Shown here in pieces: positions 52,131 through 61,170 of a stretch of 64,000 nucleotides of DNA. The notes under the pieces were generated by a model. It searched no databases, was not told the DNA's origin, and saw only the letters and a list, made by a program, of their open reading frames with translations. The DNA is from PNNG01 sp046291695. GTDB taxonomy: Bacteria > Bacteroidota > Bacteroidia > UBA7662. The stretch lies in assembly GCA_046291695.1 (NCBI GenBank), contig JBKBSO010000010.1, forward strand, positions 62,001-126,000. Reading direction: 5' to 3'. The translations under genes and the position numbers were made by a program. Every line of letters begins with the position of its first letter. Within the stretch, counting starts at the first letter, position 1.

Positions 52131-53596
52131 ATGCCCTCAAAGGTAAGTCTGAAAATGCCTTTCTTCTTACGTTTGTTGGCCGGAATTAACAGGGTAGTTG
52201 GCGTAATGATGCGTGCATCGGCAGGAATAATCATGGCATCGGTTGCTTCGGCACTTAAAATGCTGCGTGGCACTACTTCACCGGCCGTGCTCACACTATA
52301 CATAACAACATTGGTTTTACTCCGCCCTTCTTCATTAAAAATTATGTGTAAATGTTCGCCAACGGCCACCGGCATATACGAAAAGAAAGGGCTGGGCGTA
52401 ACGCTGGTTTGGGTTTTGGGTATGATCTGCCGCCAATCGACCGAACCATCCGGATTTACCGAAACCAGCACCACTTCGTCGTAATGGTAATACACCACTT
52501 CGCGATAAATAGGGAATCCCTGGCTATACTGAACGAAAGTTTGGTTCGTCTGGTAGTTCGACTCGCCCATAATCACCACACCGCCATCGGTACGCATAAT
52601 GAGTTCACCTAAAAAATAATCGGTGAGCGATTTTTCTTTTTTGCTGTTTTTATAGCTGTTCAATTTGGCCGCAAACTCGGCATCAAAACGGCTAAAGCCA
52701 ATGGTGTCGAAATACATGCTGTCGGGATTGATGCTGGCCAGTACCACCCCGCTGATGTTGCCCTTGGCCTGTTCGTTGTAAAAGCCAGCCATTTTAAAGC
52801 GGTTATTTTGGCGATCGTAACCCAACTGTACCGCATTGAGGTGATACATGCTCGAGCCCAGCCGGAGTTCATCGGCCTGGAGCGTGAACCGATCAATTTT
52901 CAGCAGGCGGTAACTGCCTTTTTCCGGATCGTTGGCTTTTAAACTTTTACTCACGGTATAAAACATCACGAAGAGATGGTGGCGGGCATCGTGCTGCACG
53001 TTTTTTATTTCGTAGCGTTCGTCGGCCTGAGGTAGCATGAGCTTGGTGCTTGAAAGTGGACGCATGAGTGCATCGTAAAAATTAATGTCGAGTAGGGTTT
53101 CGTCGGGGCGGTGGAGGTGCTCATGCACCGCGCTAAAACCGCTCAAATCTTCATTGGGGGTAATGTAAAAGTAAGAACGAGTACGGTTGCTTACCTGATC
53201 CATATCGAGCAAAATTACGGGTTTTCCGGCTTCGCCCTGGTGTGGAATTACCATGTAAAACAGTCCGTGCTTGCGTAAATTACTATTGAAAATGCTGAAA
53301 AAAACCACCACATCTTCGCGCCGCACCAACAGCTCTTCGATTTCGATGCTGCGATCGTCGAGCGGGATTTTGTGCGAATAGATGAGGTTGTTGTTGTAGC
53401 TGTATTTATCGATGGCTCGCTCACGGCCTGAGGATTCATACACATAAAAGCCGCTCAAATCGGCCCCAAGCACCTTGTGCTGGTAAGATCCTTTGATTGA
53501 ACCGCTGATGTTGATCCAGCTAACATCAGGGGCTTGGGCCCAAATGGTGGAGCCCAACAGCCAACTGCATATCCAAGCAAGGAACAAGCGCTTCAT
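52127..53596 (-). CDS. hypothetical exported protein
   Basis: A 489-residue protein with a signal peptide (MKRLFLAWICSWLLGSTIWAQ) and a long beta-rich body. Strand pairs such as 'DVVVFFSIFNSNLRKHGLFYMVIP' and 'GGVVIMGESNYQTNQTFVQ' repeat, as in beta-propellers. There is no T9SS tail. General composition resembles the exported protein at 27695-29275, including a 'MVV..GE.Y' style segment. No function can be assigned. Confidence 0.72.
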   Translation of the reverse strand: MKRLFLAWICSWLLGSTIWAQAPDVSWINISGSIKGSYQHKVLGADLSGFYVYESSGRERAIDKYSYNNNLIYSHKIPLDDRSIEIEELLVRREDVVVFFSIFNSNLRKHGLFYMVIPHQGEAGKPVILLDMDQVSNRTRSYFYITPNEDLSGFSAVHEHLHRPDETLLDINFYDALMRPLSSTKLMLPQADERYEIKNVQHDARHHLFVMFYTVSKSLKANDPEKGSYRLLKIDRFTLQADELRLGSSMYHLNAVQLGYDRQNNRFKMAGFYNEQAKGNISGVVLASINPDSMYFDTIGFSRFDAEFAAKLNSYKNSKKEKSLTDYFLGELIMRTDGGVVIMGESNYQTNQTFVQYSQGFPIYREVVYYHYDEVVLVSVNPDGSVDWRQIIPKTQTSVTPSPFFSYMPVAVGEHLHIIFNEEGRSKTNVVMYSVSTAGEVVPRSILSAEATDAMIIPADARIITPTTLLIPANKRKKKGIFRLTFEGI

Positions 53597-53998
53597 GTCC
53601 TAAAATTAATAAGAATCCCTGCCATCTAACAGCACAAGCCGAAATTTAGTGTGGGTAAATATGCGGATTTTGACAAATCATCAGCTAGCTACACTTGCTT
53701 TTAGTAGTATTTGATGTTGAAAACTTGGGTGCCGACTTCAGATGCTATGTAGTACTCCCCAATCTTTAGACCACCAGTGCCTCAAAAATGAGGACACAAA
53801 ATACAAACAAGACGTATTTGCACTTTGCAACGAATTAGGAGCGAAGAAGGCTTTGACGAATTTTCAGACCACCACTTTGAATTGCAAGTAGTATTCGAGA
53901 ACGAGTGGCAATTGAAGATTAATAATCTATTGGTTTGAGTTGATCTTTTTTATCCTTTGGATATGCAGTTGTAAAGCAGAAGACCCATTGGCCTTTGC
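53597..53998. other. AT-rich intergenic stretch with a possible gene remnant
   Basis: This 400-base gap has no complete gene. From about 53794 to 53938 one frame reads coherent protein-like sequence ending 'EEGFDEFSDHHFELQVVFENE' and 'WQLKINNLLV' before a TGA, with no start codon. A second frame in the same place reads 'YKQDVFALCNELGAKKALTNF'. Either could be the tail of a lost gene. I do not recognise a family. Confidence 0.3.
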
Positions 53999-54006
53999 TA
54001 TATTTG
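53999..54006 (+). promoter_or_regulatory. -7 box of the VIT1-type transporter gene
   Basis: TATATTTG is an exact TAnnTTTG, 15 bases before the ATG at 54022. The -33 region has no clear TTG at a standard distance. Confidence 0.55.
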
Positions 54007-54021
54007 CGCAAAGCAATTTTT

Positions 54022-54753
54022 ATGGCCAAACATTCTGAACACCGGTTGCACCACCAGGATAAGGGTTGGTTTACCCGTTTTAGCGATTACTTAGGCGAAT
54101 TTGTGTACGGTGGCATCGATGGTAGTGTAACTACTTTTGCCGTGGTAGCCGGTGCCGCCGGTGCTGGTTTAAATTCACAGGTGGTCATTATTCTGGGCTT
54201 CGCCAATTTGTTGGCCGATGGTTTTGCCATGGGCATAGGCGCTTACCTGAGCAAAAAAAGTGAGCAGGATAATTTCGACAAACACAAAAAAATTGAATAC
54301 TGGGAAGTTGACCACCTCCCCGAAAAAGAAAAGGAAGAAATCAGGGAAATTTACCGGGCTAAGGGTTTCGAAGGTGAACTGCTGGAACAAGTGGTAGCCA
54401 CCATTACCGCCGACAAAGACCGCTGGGTGGATGTGATGATGAAAGAAGAGCTTGAAATGATGGAGGAAAGTCGCTCGCCCCTGGCCATGGGTGCAGTTAC
54501 TTTCGGCAGCTTTGTGGTAGTTGGTCTTATACCCCTCGTGGTATATGTGTACGATTATGTAAAACCTACCGGAGCCGATTTGTTTTTGATTTCGTCGGTG
54601 ATGACCGGTGCTGCTTTTTTGTTTATTGGTTGGATGAAAACGTTCATTACCCAAACCAGCAAATGGAAAGGCATGCTTGAAACCCTGGCTTTAGGTGCGG
54701 CAGCTGCCGTGGTAAGTTATGCCGTGGGTAACTGGCTCGAAAAATTGCTGTAG
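54022..54753 (+). CDS. VIT1/CCC1-family metal transporter
   Basis: A 243-residue membrane transporter of the VIT1/CCC1 family (iron or manganese export). 'YLGEFVYGGIDGSVTTFAVVAGAAGAGL' is the first-helix signature. 'LADGFAMGIGAYLSKKSEQD' precedes a cytoplasmic acidic region (residues 75-145) with E-rich helices 'EKEKEEIREIYRAKGF' and 'VDVMMKEELEMMEES' that bind metal in homologues. The last three membrane segments follow. I start it at the ATG at 54022. PBP1A follows 27 bases later. Confidence 0.92.
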   Translation: MAKHSEHRLHHQDKGWFTRFSDYLGEFVYGGIDGSVTTFAVVAGAAGAGLNSQVVIILGFANLLADGFAMGIGAYLSKKSEQDNFDKHKKIEYWEVDHLPEKEKEEIREIYRAKGFEGELLEQVVATITADKDRWVDVMMKEELEMMEESRSPLAMGAVTFGSFVVVGLIPLVVYVYDYVKPTGADLFLISSVMTGAAFLFIGWMKTFITQTSKWKGMLETLALGAAAAVVSYAVGNWLEKLL

Positions 54754-54780
54754 GTAATTTTGGGTCGTGCTTGCGTTTAA

Positions 54781-57009
54781 ATGATACGCGTGAAACGATT
54801 GTTGCGATATGGTTTGGGTGCGGCAATTTTATTGCTGCTGGCCTTTGTATTGGCTGTGGTGGCTGGTGTGTTTGGCAAATTGCCCTCAAAGGACGAACTG
54901 GCTGCCATTCGTCAGGCTGAAGCCAGTTTGGTTTACAGCAGCGATGGCCGGCTTATTGGCAAGTTTTTCAGTCAGAATCGCACCAATATTGCCTTTGATC
55001 AACTGCCTGAGCATTTGGTGCAGGCCTTGGTGGCCACCGAAGACAGCCGTTTTTGGGAGCATGGCGGCATCGATTTCCGAAGTTTGCTGCGGGTGCTGTT
55101 TAAGTCGGTACTCGGAGGCGACCGCTCAGCGGGTGGTGGAAGTACGCTTTCGCAGCAGTTGGCTAAAAACCTCTACGGTCGGCAGGCTTATGGCCGATTG
55201 TCGATGCCTGTAGCCAAGTTGCGGGAGATGATAATTGCTTCGCGTCTCGAGCAGGTTTATGCGAAGCAAGAGCTCATTGAACTGTACCTCAATACGGTGC
55301 CTTTTGGGGAAGATGTATATGGTATAGAAGCGGCTGCCCTGAGGTATTTTGGCAGTTCGGCGGCTCATATCAGCCTAGAGGAAGCGGCGAGTTTGGTAGG
55401 CATGCTCAAGGCCAATACGGCATATAACCCACGATTGTATCCCGAAAATGCCCTGAATCGACGTAATGTGGTGCTGGCACAAATGGAAAAGGCCGGTTAT
55501 CTGAGTCCCGAAGCCAGAACTGCGGCAGCTCAAACGCCATTGGGGCTCCGTTATTCGCATCCTGAAACCGACGGACCGGCCCCATATTTTTTACAGCAGC
55601 TCAAGCGCGAAGCGGTGCAGATCCTCGAACGTCTGGCCATCGATTCAGGGAGGAGCTACGAGCTGGAAACATCGGGATTGCGCATCAGTAGCACCTTACA
55701 TGCCGGTTTGCAGGAGGAGGCTTTGCAGGCCTTTGAAAAGCAGCTTTCCAGGATGCAGTCCTTACTCGATGCTGAATACCGTCGGGAACACAAGCGCAAG
55801 CAACTGGAAAATATCGCCCGGCGACAACTTAAGCTGGCTGGTTTAGCAGAGGAAGAACTGCGCAAACGGTGGCTGTTTAGCTGGGAGGGCAATAAACTGC
55901 AGGAAATGAGCAATCTCGACAGTGCCATGCATCAGCTGCGGTTATTGCAAGCGGGCTTTATAGGTGTCGATCCGCACACTGGCGCTATCCGCTGTTGGGT
56001 TGGTGGCATCGATTTTGGCTTACAAGCCTACGATCAGGTATTGGCTCGCCGGCAATTGGCTTCAGTGGTTAAGCCGCTTTGGTTTGCAGCTGCGCTCGAA
56101 GAGCAATGGTCGCCCTGCCAATACCTGAGTAACGATACGGCAGAATTGCGTTATGGACAATGGCGTCCTGCCAATTACGACCAACGAACAGGGCCTCCCG
56201 TGAGCATGGCTGCAGCTTTGCGTCAATCGTTAAACCTGCCGGCGGTGCATTTGTACAGGCAGTTGGGCCAGGCACCTTTAGCCAACTTGTGGGAAGCTTG
56301 TGGTTTTTCGCGCCAACTGCCCGATGGACCTGCAGTAGCGCTGGGAAGTGCCGAGGCCTCGATCTATGAATTGGCCGTGGCTTATGCTGCGCTAGCCAAT
56401 GGAGGGTATCGCATTGGTTTGCAGAGCATCGAAAGTATCCACACCGCCGAGGGCAAATTGCTTTATCAGCGTCGGAACCCGGAACCGGAGCGCTTGCTGA
56501 GCGTGCAAACGAGTGACTATATCAGCCAAATGCTGCAACAGGTGGTAGATTCTGGCACGGCAGCAGCTATGCGCCACCGCTATGGGGTGAGATTGCCGTT
56601 GGCGGGTAAAACTGGCAGTTCACAAGATTATGCCGATGCCTGGTTCGCTTCGTACAACCCTAAACTATTGCTTATCGGAAGGGTGGGTTGCGCCTTGCCG
56701 CAGGTGCATTTTAGCTCGGGCCAGCAAGGAAGTGGATCGGCCCTGGCCATGCCGCTGAGTGCTTTAGTATGGCGCGAGATAGAGAAGCATCCAGCCTTGC
56801 GAAAGGAGTTTGCGGCTTCATTTAGCTTTACCCATCCACTGCCTTTGTGTAGTGATACGCTTCAGCGCGACTGGCTGTATGATTTGGGAACCTTTTTTGG
56901 CGCAGATAAGGAGAAACAAGCCAAACGGACCGAACGTCGTGCCGAAAAACGTGAAACACGACGTGTAAAACGTAAAGAGAAAATTCGCAAGTGGTTTGGT
57001 GGCGATTAG
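54781..57009 (+). CDS. class A penicillin-binding protein (PBP1A-like)
   Basis: A 742-residue bifunctional peptidoglycan synthase. An N-terminal membrane anchor (LGAAILLLLAFVLAVVAGVFG) is followed by the GT51 transglycosylase domain with catalytic E87 (ATEDSRFWEHGGID), 'GGSTLSQQLAKNL' and 'KELIELYLN'-like region. The transpeptidase domain has S428-V-V-K431, S483-L-N485 and K610-T-G612. An extra long helical insert (about 315-365; MQSLLDAEYRREHKRKQLENI) lies between the domains. It ends with a lysine/arginine-rich tail (KRTERRAEKRETRRVKRKEK). It converges with the TetR-family gene. Confidence 0.94.
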   Translation: MIRVKRLLRYGLGAAILLLLAFVLAVVAGVFGKLPSKDELAAIRQAEASLVYSSDGRLIGKFFSQNRTNIAFDQLPEHLVQALVATEDSRFWEHGGIDFRSLLRVLFKSVLGGDRSAGGGSTLSQQLAKNLYGRQAYGRLSMPVAKLREMIIASRLEQVYAKQELIELYLNTVPFGEDVYGIEAAALRYFGSSAAHISLEEAASLVGMLKANTAYNPRLYPENALNRRNVVLAQMEKAGYLSPEARTAAAQTPLGLRYSHPETDGPAPYFLQQLKREAVQILERLAIDSGRSYELETSGLRISSTLHAGLQEEALQAFEKQLSRMQSLLDAEYRREHKRKQLENIARRQLKLAGLAEEELRKRWLFSWEGNKLQEMSNLDSAMHQLRLLQAGFIGVDPHTGAIRCWVGGIDFGLQAYDQVLARRQLASVVKPLWFAAALEEQWSPCQYLSNDTAELRYGQWRPANYDQRTGPPVSMAAALRQSLNLPAVHLYRQLGQAPLANLWEACGFSRQLPDGPAVALGSAEASIYELAVAYAALANGGYRIGLQSIESIHTAEGKLLYQRRNPEPERLLSVQTSDYISQMLQQVVDSGTAAAMRHRYGVRLPLAGKTGSSQDYADAWFASYNPKLLLIGRVGCALPQVHFSSGQQGSGSALAMPLSALVWREIEKHPALRKEFAASFSFTHPLPLCSDTLQRDWLYDLGTFFGADKEKQAKRTERRAEKRETRRVKRKEKIRKWFGGD

Positions 57010-57023
57010 GGTTGACCAGCTAT

Positions 57024-57644
57024 TCAATCGGTTTGAGTTGATTCAAAAGTTGCTAGTTCCTGCTGACCACCTGGGGTGAGGTATGGCCAAAGAAGCGCAT
57101 TAAGTTCGTGGTGGTATTGTTTTTTTAGCGTTGTGAGGGGAAGCGCAGTGTTGATTTGCATAAAGAAGAAGGTGCGCAATAGCCCACTGAGCTTCATCAG
57201 CATTCGGAGCTGCGCTTCAGGGAGCTCGGGCCTTAAATAACCATCATGTTGTAGCTTTTGTAGCCATTGCAAATAGGCCGTCATCCGTTCTTGTTGCCGG
57301 TTCTGGGTTTGAAGCAGCAATTCCGGGAAATTCCGTTGTATTTCAAGGAAATCGTTGAGCAAAAAACGGTATTGGAATTCTACTTCAAAACTGAGTAGTG
57401 GCGCTTGCAGCAGCTGCGCAAACAAATTGTCGTGTGTCACGAATGCTGCACCAATGTTGGCCATTCCGATTTCATATTCGTGTATTAGGGCAGTCAACAA
57501 CTCGGCTTTTCCCGCAAAGTGATAAGTGATGTTTCCGTAGCTCTTGTTTAAGGCTGCGGCCACATCGCGCAAGGTTATTTGCATGATGCCATGCTGGTTA
57601 AACAGCTCCCGGGCTTGGTTCATAATGAGCGCGCTGGTTTTCAT
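57024..57644 (-). CDS. TetR-family transcriptional regulator
   Basis: A 206-residue TetR-type regulator. The N-terminal helix-turn-helix (ARELFNQHGIMQITLRDVAAALNKSYGNITYHFAGKAELL, about 11-50) binds DNA as a dimer. The rest is the all-helical ligand domain. It is divergent from an alpha/beta hydrolase gene across 70 bases, which is the usual arrangement for a repressor and its target. No clear palindrome was recognised in the gap. Confidence 0.9.
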   Translation of the reverse strand: MKTSALIMNQARELFNQHGIMQITLRDVAAALNKSYGNITYHFAGKAELLTALIHEYEIGMANIGAAFVTHDNLFAQLLQAPLLSFEVEFQYRFLLNDFLEIQRNFPELLLQTQNRQQERMTAYLQWLQKLQHDGYLRPELPEAQLRMLMKLSGLLRTFFFMQINTALPLTTLKKQYHHELNALLWPYLTPGGQQELATFESTQTD

Positions 57645-57687
57645 ACATCAAAAATAGGCCAAATGGACTAATCTGAAAAATAATCTT

Positions 57688-57695
57688 TAACTTTG
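57688..57695 (+). promoter_or_regulatory. -7 box of the alpha/beta hydrolase gene, in the divergent gap with the TetR gene
   Basis: TAACTTTG matches TAnnTTTG exactly. The expected start near 57702 leaves a 13-base leader before the ATG at 57715. Confidence 0.55.
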
Positions 57696-57714
57696 ACCCA
57701 ATAAATCAACCCTC

Positions 57715-58584
57715 ATGAAGTCAATTGTTTACAAAAACCCCGCAGCTAAGCAAAAAATCATGTCGTTGTACGATCAGAAGTTGGCATCCTTACCCGTACA
57801 GCCCCAAAGTATTTATGTAGATACTTTTGCAGGTAAAACCCATGTGCTGAAGTTAGGGGCTGATCATTTACCTCCTTTGGTGCTTTTTCATGGCATTAAT
57901 GCGGGCGCCGCGGTAAGTCTCAAAGTAATACATAGCCTTCAAACCCAATATCGGCTCTTTGCCATCGATACCATTGGCCAGGCCACCCGAAGTGCCGAAA
58001 CCCGCCTTTCGCTTAAAGGTCCCGACCTGGGACGCTGGATTGCTGAAACCCTTGATGCTTTGAAGATTCAAAAGGCCTGCATGGTGGGGATATCGTATGG
58101 TGCTTTTTTGCTACAGAAATTCTTGCAATTTGCGCCAAAGCGAGTCGAAAAGGCCATATTCGTAGTGCCTTCGGGATTGGTGAACGGTGCAATTTGGCCT
58201 TCGCTGCGTCAATTGAGCTGGCCACTTTTGCGTTTTCAAATGACCAAATCAAAAGCACATTTACACGAATTTTTGAAGGCCTTTCATCAAATGCCCATCG
58301 ATCCTTTTTGGAGTGAATTGCATTATCATTTACTTACCGGAACCCATATGGACTACCGCCGGCCTCCATTACTGCGTCCTTCTGAGGTAGCCGCTGTAGT
58401 GGCTCCTGTGTATATGATAGGGGCCGAAAACGATATTTTTTTTCCAGCCGAAGTCGCAGTTGTCCAATGTAAAGCCTGCTTTAGCAATTTTCAAGAAGCT
58501 TATTTGCTTAAAGAAAGCAAGCACATTCCCGACCCAAACAGCTATGCCGAAATCAAAGAAAAAATTGCGTATTGGTTGCAGTAG
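57715..58584 (+). CDS. alpha/beta hydrolase
   Basis: A 289-residue hydrolase of the alpha/beta fold. 'PLVLFHGINAGAAVS' is the oxyanion segment. The nucleophile is S127 in GISYGAF. 'GAENDIFFP' holds the likely acid and 'ESKHIPDPNSYAEI' the histidine. There is no signal peptide. It is probably regulated by the divergent TetR-type gene. Substrate unknown. Confidence 0.87.
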   Translation: MKSIVYKNPAAKQKIMSLYDQKLASLPVQPQSIYVDTFAGKTHVLKLGADHLPPLVLFHGINAGAAVSLKVIHSLQTQYRLFAIDTIGQATRSAETRLSLKGPDLGRWIAETLDALKIQKACMVGISYGAFLLQKFLQFAPKRVEKAIFVVPSGLVNGAIWPSLRQLSWPLLRFQMTKSKAHLHEFLKAFHQMPIDPFWSELHYHLLTGTHMDYRRPPLLRPSEVAAVVAPVYMIGAENDIFFPAEVAVVQCKACFSNFQEAYLLKESKHIPDPNSYAEIKEKIAYWLQ

Positions 58585-58599
58585 TAGCTCCCGGCCTTG

Positions 58600-60771
58600 T
58601 TAAACCACAAAGCGCCAAATGAGTTTGCCCAATACCGTTCCCCGGCTGGGGTCAAGTTGTCCGGTTTGGGTGTCGAATACCTGATTTACAATCAGGAAAA
58701 AGTCGGTACCAATGATGGGGATAAATTGCAGCCTGAAGTTGATGTTAAATTCATTTTGGGCCGAATTCCACTGACTCAGCAATGAACCAAATAAGTTGGG
58801 GTTGAGGGCGTAGGTAATGCGCGATCCAATGAGGTTGGTTTGAAAACTACCCACCGGCAAGGCTACATTATTGTGTTCGTAGCGTAAGCTCAACCCAAAA
58901 TATCGACTGCTCCTCCAAAGCAACTCAGTTTGGGTTTGGAGGCTGTTGCCGTTGTAAAATTCACCCCAACTCATGCGGCTGTCAAGGGCTAACAAACGCC
59001 CGCGAAAGGTGCGGAAACGGGCATTCGACTGTCGCCACCAATACATGCCTTCGGGTATCACCACATCCCGGGCAATGGTAAATGGCGCTCGCAAACCTTC
59101 GGCCACCAGCGCATGGTTAAGCGTAAAGCTTTCGCCACTTTTGGTATCAAAGCCGAGGTATTGAAAGTTGTAATTAAAGGACTGAATTTGACCGTTATCG
59201 TCGTATTGGGTATTGGTAATTTGAGCGGGTTTAAATTCGTATTGCCGTATCCAGGTCAAGTATTTTTTAGGCCTCGGCTTAAAACTGAAATCCACGAATT
59301 GCTCGCGAAATGAGCGACGCAACATAAGCCCAACTTCTGGTTCAAAATCTTCGGGGCCTCTTTGGGCGGAGGTAAAAATGCTGAATTTATCATTGGGATA
59401 ACTGATAAAAAACCGATAAGCAGTGGCTCCTGGATTAAAGCCCTCGTCGGTATTGTAGGTGTTGATGAGCGCCCCGCCTATATCGAGGTTTTTGTAGCCT
59501 AAAAAGCGTGAAGTGCTGTAGCGCCCATTGATGCCGGTGCTGCTGTGCCAACGGTCGGCAGTAATTTTGTTGGTGGTCATGGCGCCAATTACACTTTGCC
59601 GCCCCACATCTTGCCGCCAACTGGCCGTGGTGTAGTTGGTGCTTTGCTGGCTGGCCGTGGCTGCGGTTTGGATGCTCATGAGCCCCAGGGTGCGGTCGTC
59701 TTCTTTGCCTAACAAGCGGGCGCCCGCAATGATGGGAACGGCTTCGCGGTTTTGGTCGAGCCCAATGCGCCGGGTGTAAAACGGTATGATGCGGTTGCCT
59801 CCAAATCCGAAGTTGAAAAAGTCGTCGCCTTCCAAGAAAAACTCCCGAAGTTCAGGAAAAAACAGCGGAAATCGGGTGATGTTTACCTGCTGCTGATCGG
59901 CTTCTACCTGGGCAAAATCAGTGTTGAAGGTGAGGTTGAGCCGATAGGTTGGACTGAGCAGGTAGTTGATATCGCCGCCCAAATTGCCTGTAGGCCTGCT
60001 GCCTTCAGGGGTGATTTCGCCTCCCCCAATGCCGTAAGGTTTGATTTCTACAAACTGTTTTTGGGTGAGCTCGTTCAGCCCAATGAGCTGCCCAGCCAGG
60101 TTGACTTGCTGAATTTGATTGTCGCGGCTCCAGCCTTGCCAGCGGGCTTGCTCGCGTTTGCGACGGATGTTTCGTTCAAAGTTAATGCCCCAAATCTGCT
60201 CTTCGATACCCACACGGTATTTGAGGGTGTAAAAAGGTATTTCGAATTCGGCAAACCAGCCCTCCTCGGTAATGGTGGTACGCACGTCCCATACCCCGTT
60301 CCAAAAGGCATTGGTCGATCCGCCATTGTTAAACACTTGTAAATCGGCCCGGGCTGCTACAGGGTTGGTCACAAACATGAAGCCGTTACGCTTGTCGTGG
60401 TAGGTATCGATGATGATGATGAAATTATCGTCGAGGCTAAAGTCGAAATCGCGGCGCAATTCGCGGGCAATGAGCTTGTCGGGCCGACTGTCGTAGCACC
60501 ACACGCCTATGTACAGCTTTTGGTCGTCGTACAACACCGCCACTTCGGTACGTTCGCTTACGGGGGCTCCTAGGGTAAGCTCGCGCTGGGTGAAATTGCT
60601 GATGCGAGGAGCCTGCTGCCAGGCGGCTTCGTCGAGTTTACCATCGATAAGTGGAGCTTCGGGGGTGTAAACGGCCCGCAGCTTGGAGGCATCGGTTTGC
60701 GCATGTGCCGGCAAAGGGCCCAGTCCAGCCAGCCAAATTGCCCAAACACCCAAAACCCAAGCCCTTTTCAT
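58600..60771 (-). CDS. DUF5916-domain outer membrane-type protein with CBM9-like N-terminus
   Basis: A 723-residue exported protein. After a signal peptide (MKRAWVLGVWAIWLAGLGPLPAHAQ), residues 30-230 form a carbohydrate-binding module 9-like beta sandwich ('PLIDGKLDEAAWQQAPRISNFTQRE', 'LYIGVWCYDS', 'FNGGSTNAFWNGVWDVRTTITEEGWFAEFEIPF'-like). The remainder is the DUF5916 domain, rich in outer-membrane-barrel-like strands and starting near 'PYGIGGGEITPEG'. Function is unknown in the family. The cas9 locus begins beyond its start, across about 280 bases. Confidence 0.92.
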   Translation of the reverse strand: MKRAWVLGVWAIWLAGLGPLPAHAQTDASKLRAVYTPEAPLIDGKLDEAAWQQAPRISNFTQRELTLGAPVSERTEVAVLYDDQKLYIGVWCYDSRPDKLIARELRRDFDFSLDDNFIIIIDTYHDKRNGFMFVTNPVAARADLQVFNNGGSTNAFWNGVWDVRTTITEEGWFAEFEIPFYTLKYRVGIEEQIWGINFERNIRRKREQARWQGWSRDNQIQQVNLAGQLIGLNELTQKQFVEIKPYGIGGGEITPEGSRPTGNLGGDINYLLSPTYRLNLTFNTDFAQVEADQQQVNITRFPLFFPELREFFLEGDDFFNFGFGGNRIIPFYTRRIGLDQNREAVPIIAGARLLGKEDDRTLGLMSIQTAATASQQSTNYTTASWRQDVGRQSVIGAMTTNKITADRWHSSTGINGRYSTSRFLGYKNLDIGGALINTYNTDEGFNPGATAYRFFISYPNDKFSIFTSAQRGPEDFEPEVGLMLRRSFREQFVDFSFKPRPKKYLTWIRQYEFKPAQITNTQYDDNGQIQSFNYNFQYLGFDTKSGESFTLNHALVAEGLRAPFTIARDVVIPEGMYWWRQSNARFRTFRGRLLALDSRMSWGEFYNGNSLQTQTELLWRSSRYFGLSLRYEHNNVALPVGSFQTNLIGSRITYALNPNLFGSLLSQWNSAQNEFNINFRLQFIPIIGTDFFLIVNQVFDTQTGQLDPSRGTVLGKLIWRFVV

Positions 60772-60942
60772 GCGGGTGCGAAGATACGGAGTGCGACGGG
60801 AAATGGAAGCTGACCCCTATAAGAAATAGGGACGGCAAGGAATTGTTACTGCCGTATAAATGACGCCACTAAGGACACTTCGCCCGTAACCGTTCAATTT
60901 GTTCGGCTTTGGGGTGGAATTTAGTGGCTAGAATTGTATCCT

Positions 60943-60978
60943 GTTGTGGATGGAATTATGGTATCGCATTTTACCATA
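60943..60978. repeat. possible decayed CRISPR repeat-like sequence with hairpin
   Basis: The gap 60772-61047 holds no gene. GTTGTGGATGGAATTATGG (60943-60961) shares, in order, TTGTG, GAATT and ATGGTAT with the complement of the tracrRNA anti-repeat at 61110-61134. It has one four-base gap and four mismatches. A perfect seven-base inverted repeat TATGGTA-(8)-TACCATA covers 60957-60978. This could be an eroded repeat or second anti-repeat, or chance. Confidence 0.25.
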
Positions 60979-61047
60979 GATTCTTGTTTATTAAAGTAGA
61001 ATATTATATTTTAGAAGTGCTGAATCTTTTATTGAATTATTTATCCT

Positions 61048-61079
61048 AAAAAAAGAACGCCACGGAGTACGCAGCGTTC
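61048..61079 (-). terminator. intrinsic terminator of the tracrRNA
   Basis: On the minus strand GAACGC (complement of 61074-61079) pairs with GCGTTC (complement of 61055-61060). A further inner CG/CG pair is present and seven T residues follow (61054-61048). It faces away from cas9, so it cannot belong to that gene. Confidence 0.85.
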
Positions 61080-61130
61080 AAGGTTTATCACCTTCGGCAT
61101 ATAGCCTTTTTGTGATAAGAATTCGAAATG
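61048..61130 (-). ncRNA. predicted tracrRNA of the type II-C system
   Basis: Read on the minus strand from about 61130, divergent from cas9. In order it shows an anti-repeat (ACCATTTCGAATTCTTATCACAA region, about 61129-61110), a short stem GGC-TATAT-GCC, a stem AAGGT-GATAA-ACCTT, and an intrinsic terminator (below). This order matches known type II-C tracrRNAs such as that of Neisseria meningitidis. A perfect -7 box precedes it. The crRNA repeat should therefore begin near (G)TTGTGATAAGAATTCG and continue with ATGGTATTC. The array itself is outside the window, so this is a strong prediction rather than proof. Length would be about 80 bases. Confidence 0.78.
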
Positions 61131-61135
61131 GTATT

Positions 61136-61143
61136 CAAATATA
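61136..61143 (-). promoter_or_regulatory. -7 box of the tracrRNA promoter
   Basis: TATATTTG on the minus strand is an exact TAnnTTTG. The start would fall near 61129. The -33 region overlaps the first bases before cas9 and has only TTTTAG, not TTG. No clear cas9 promoter is seen on the + strand in the same 120 bases. Confidence 0.55.
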
Positions 61144-61170
61144 GATAAAAATCTGAATAAACTAAAATCT

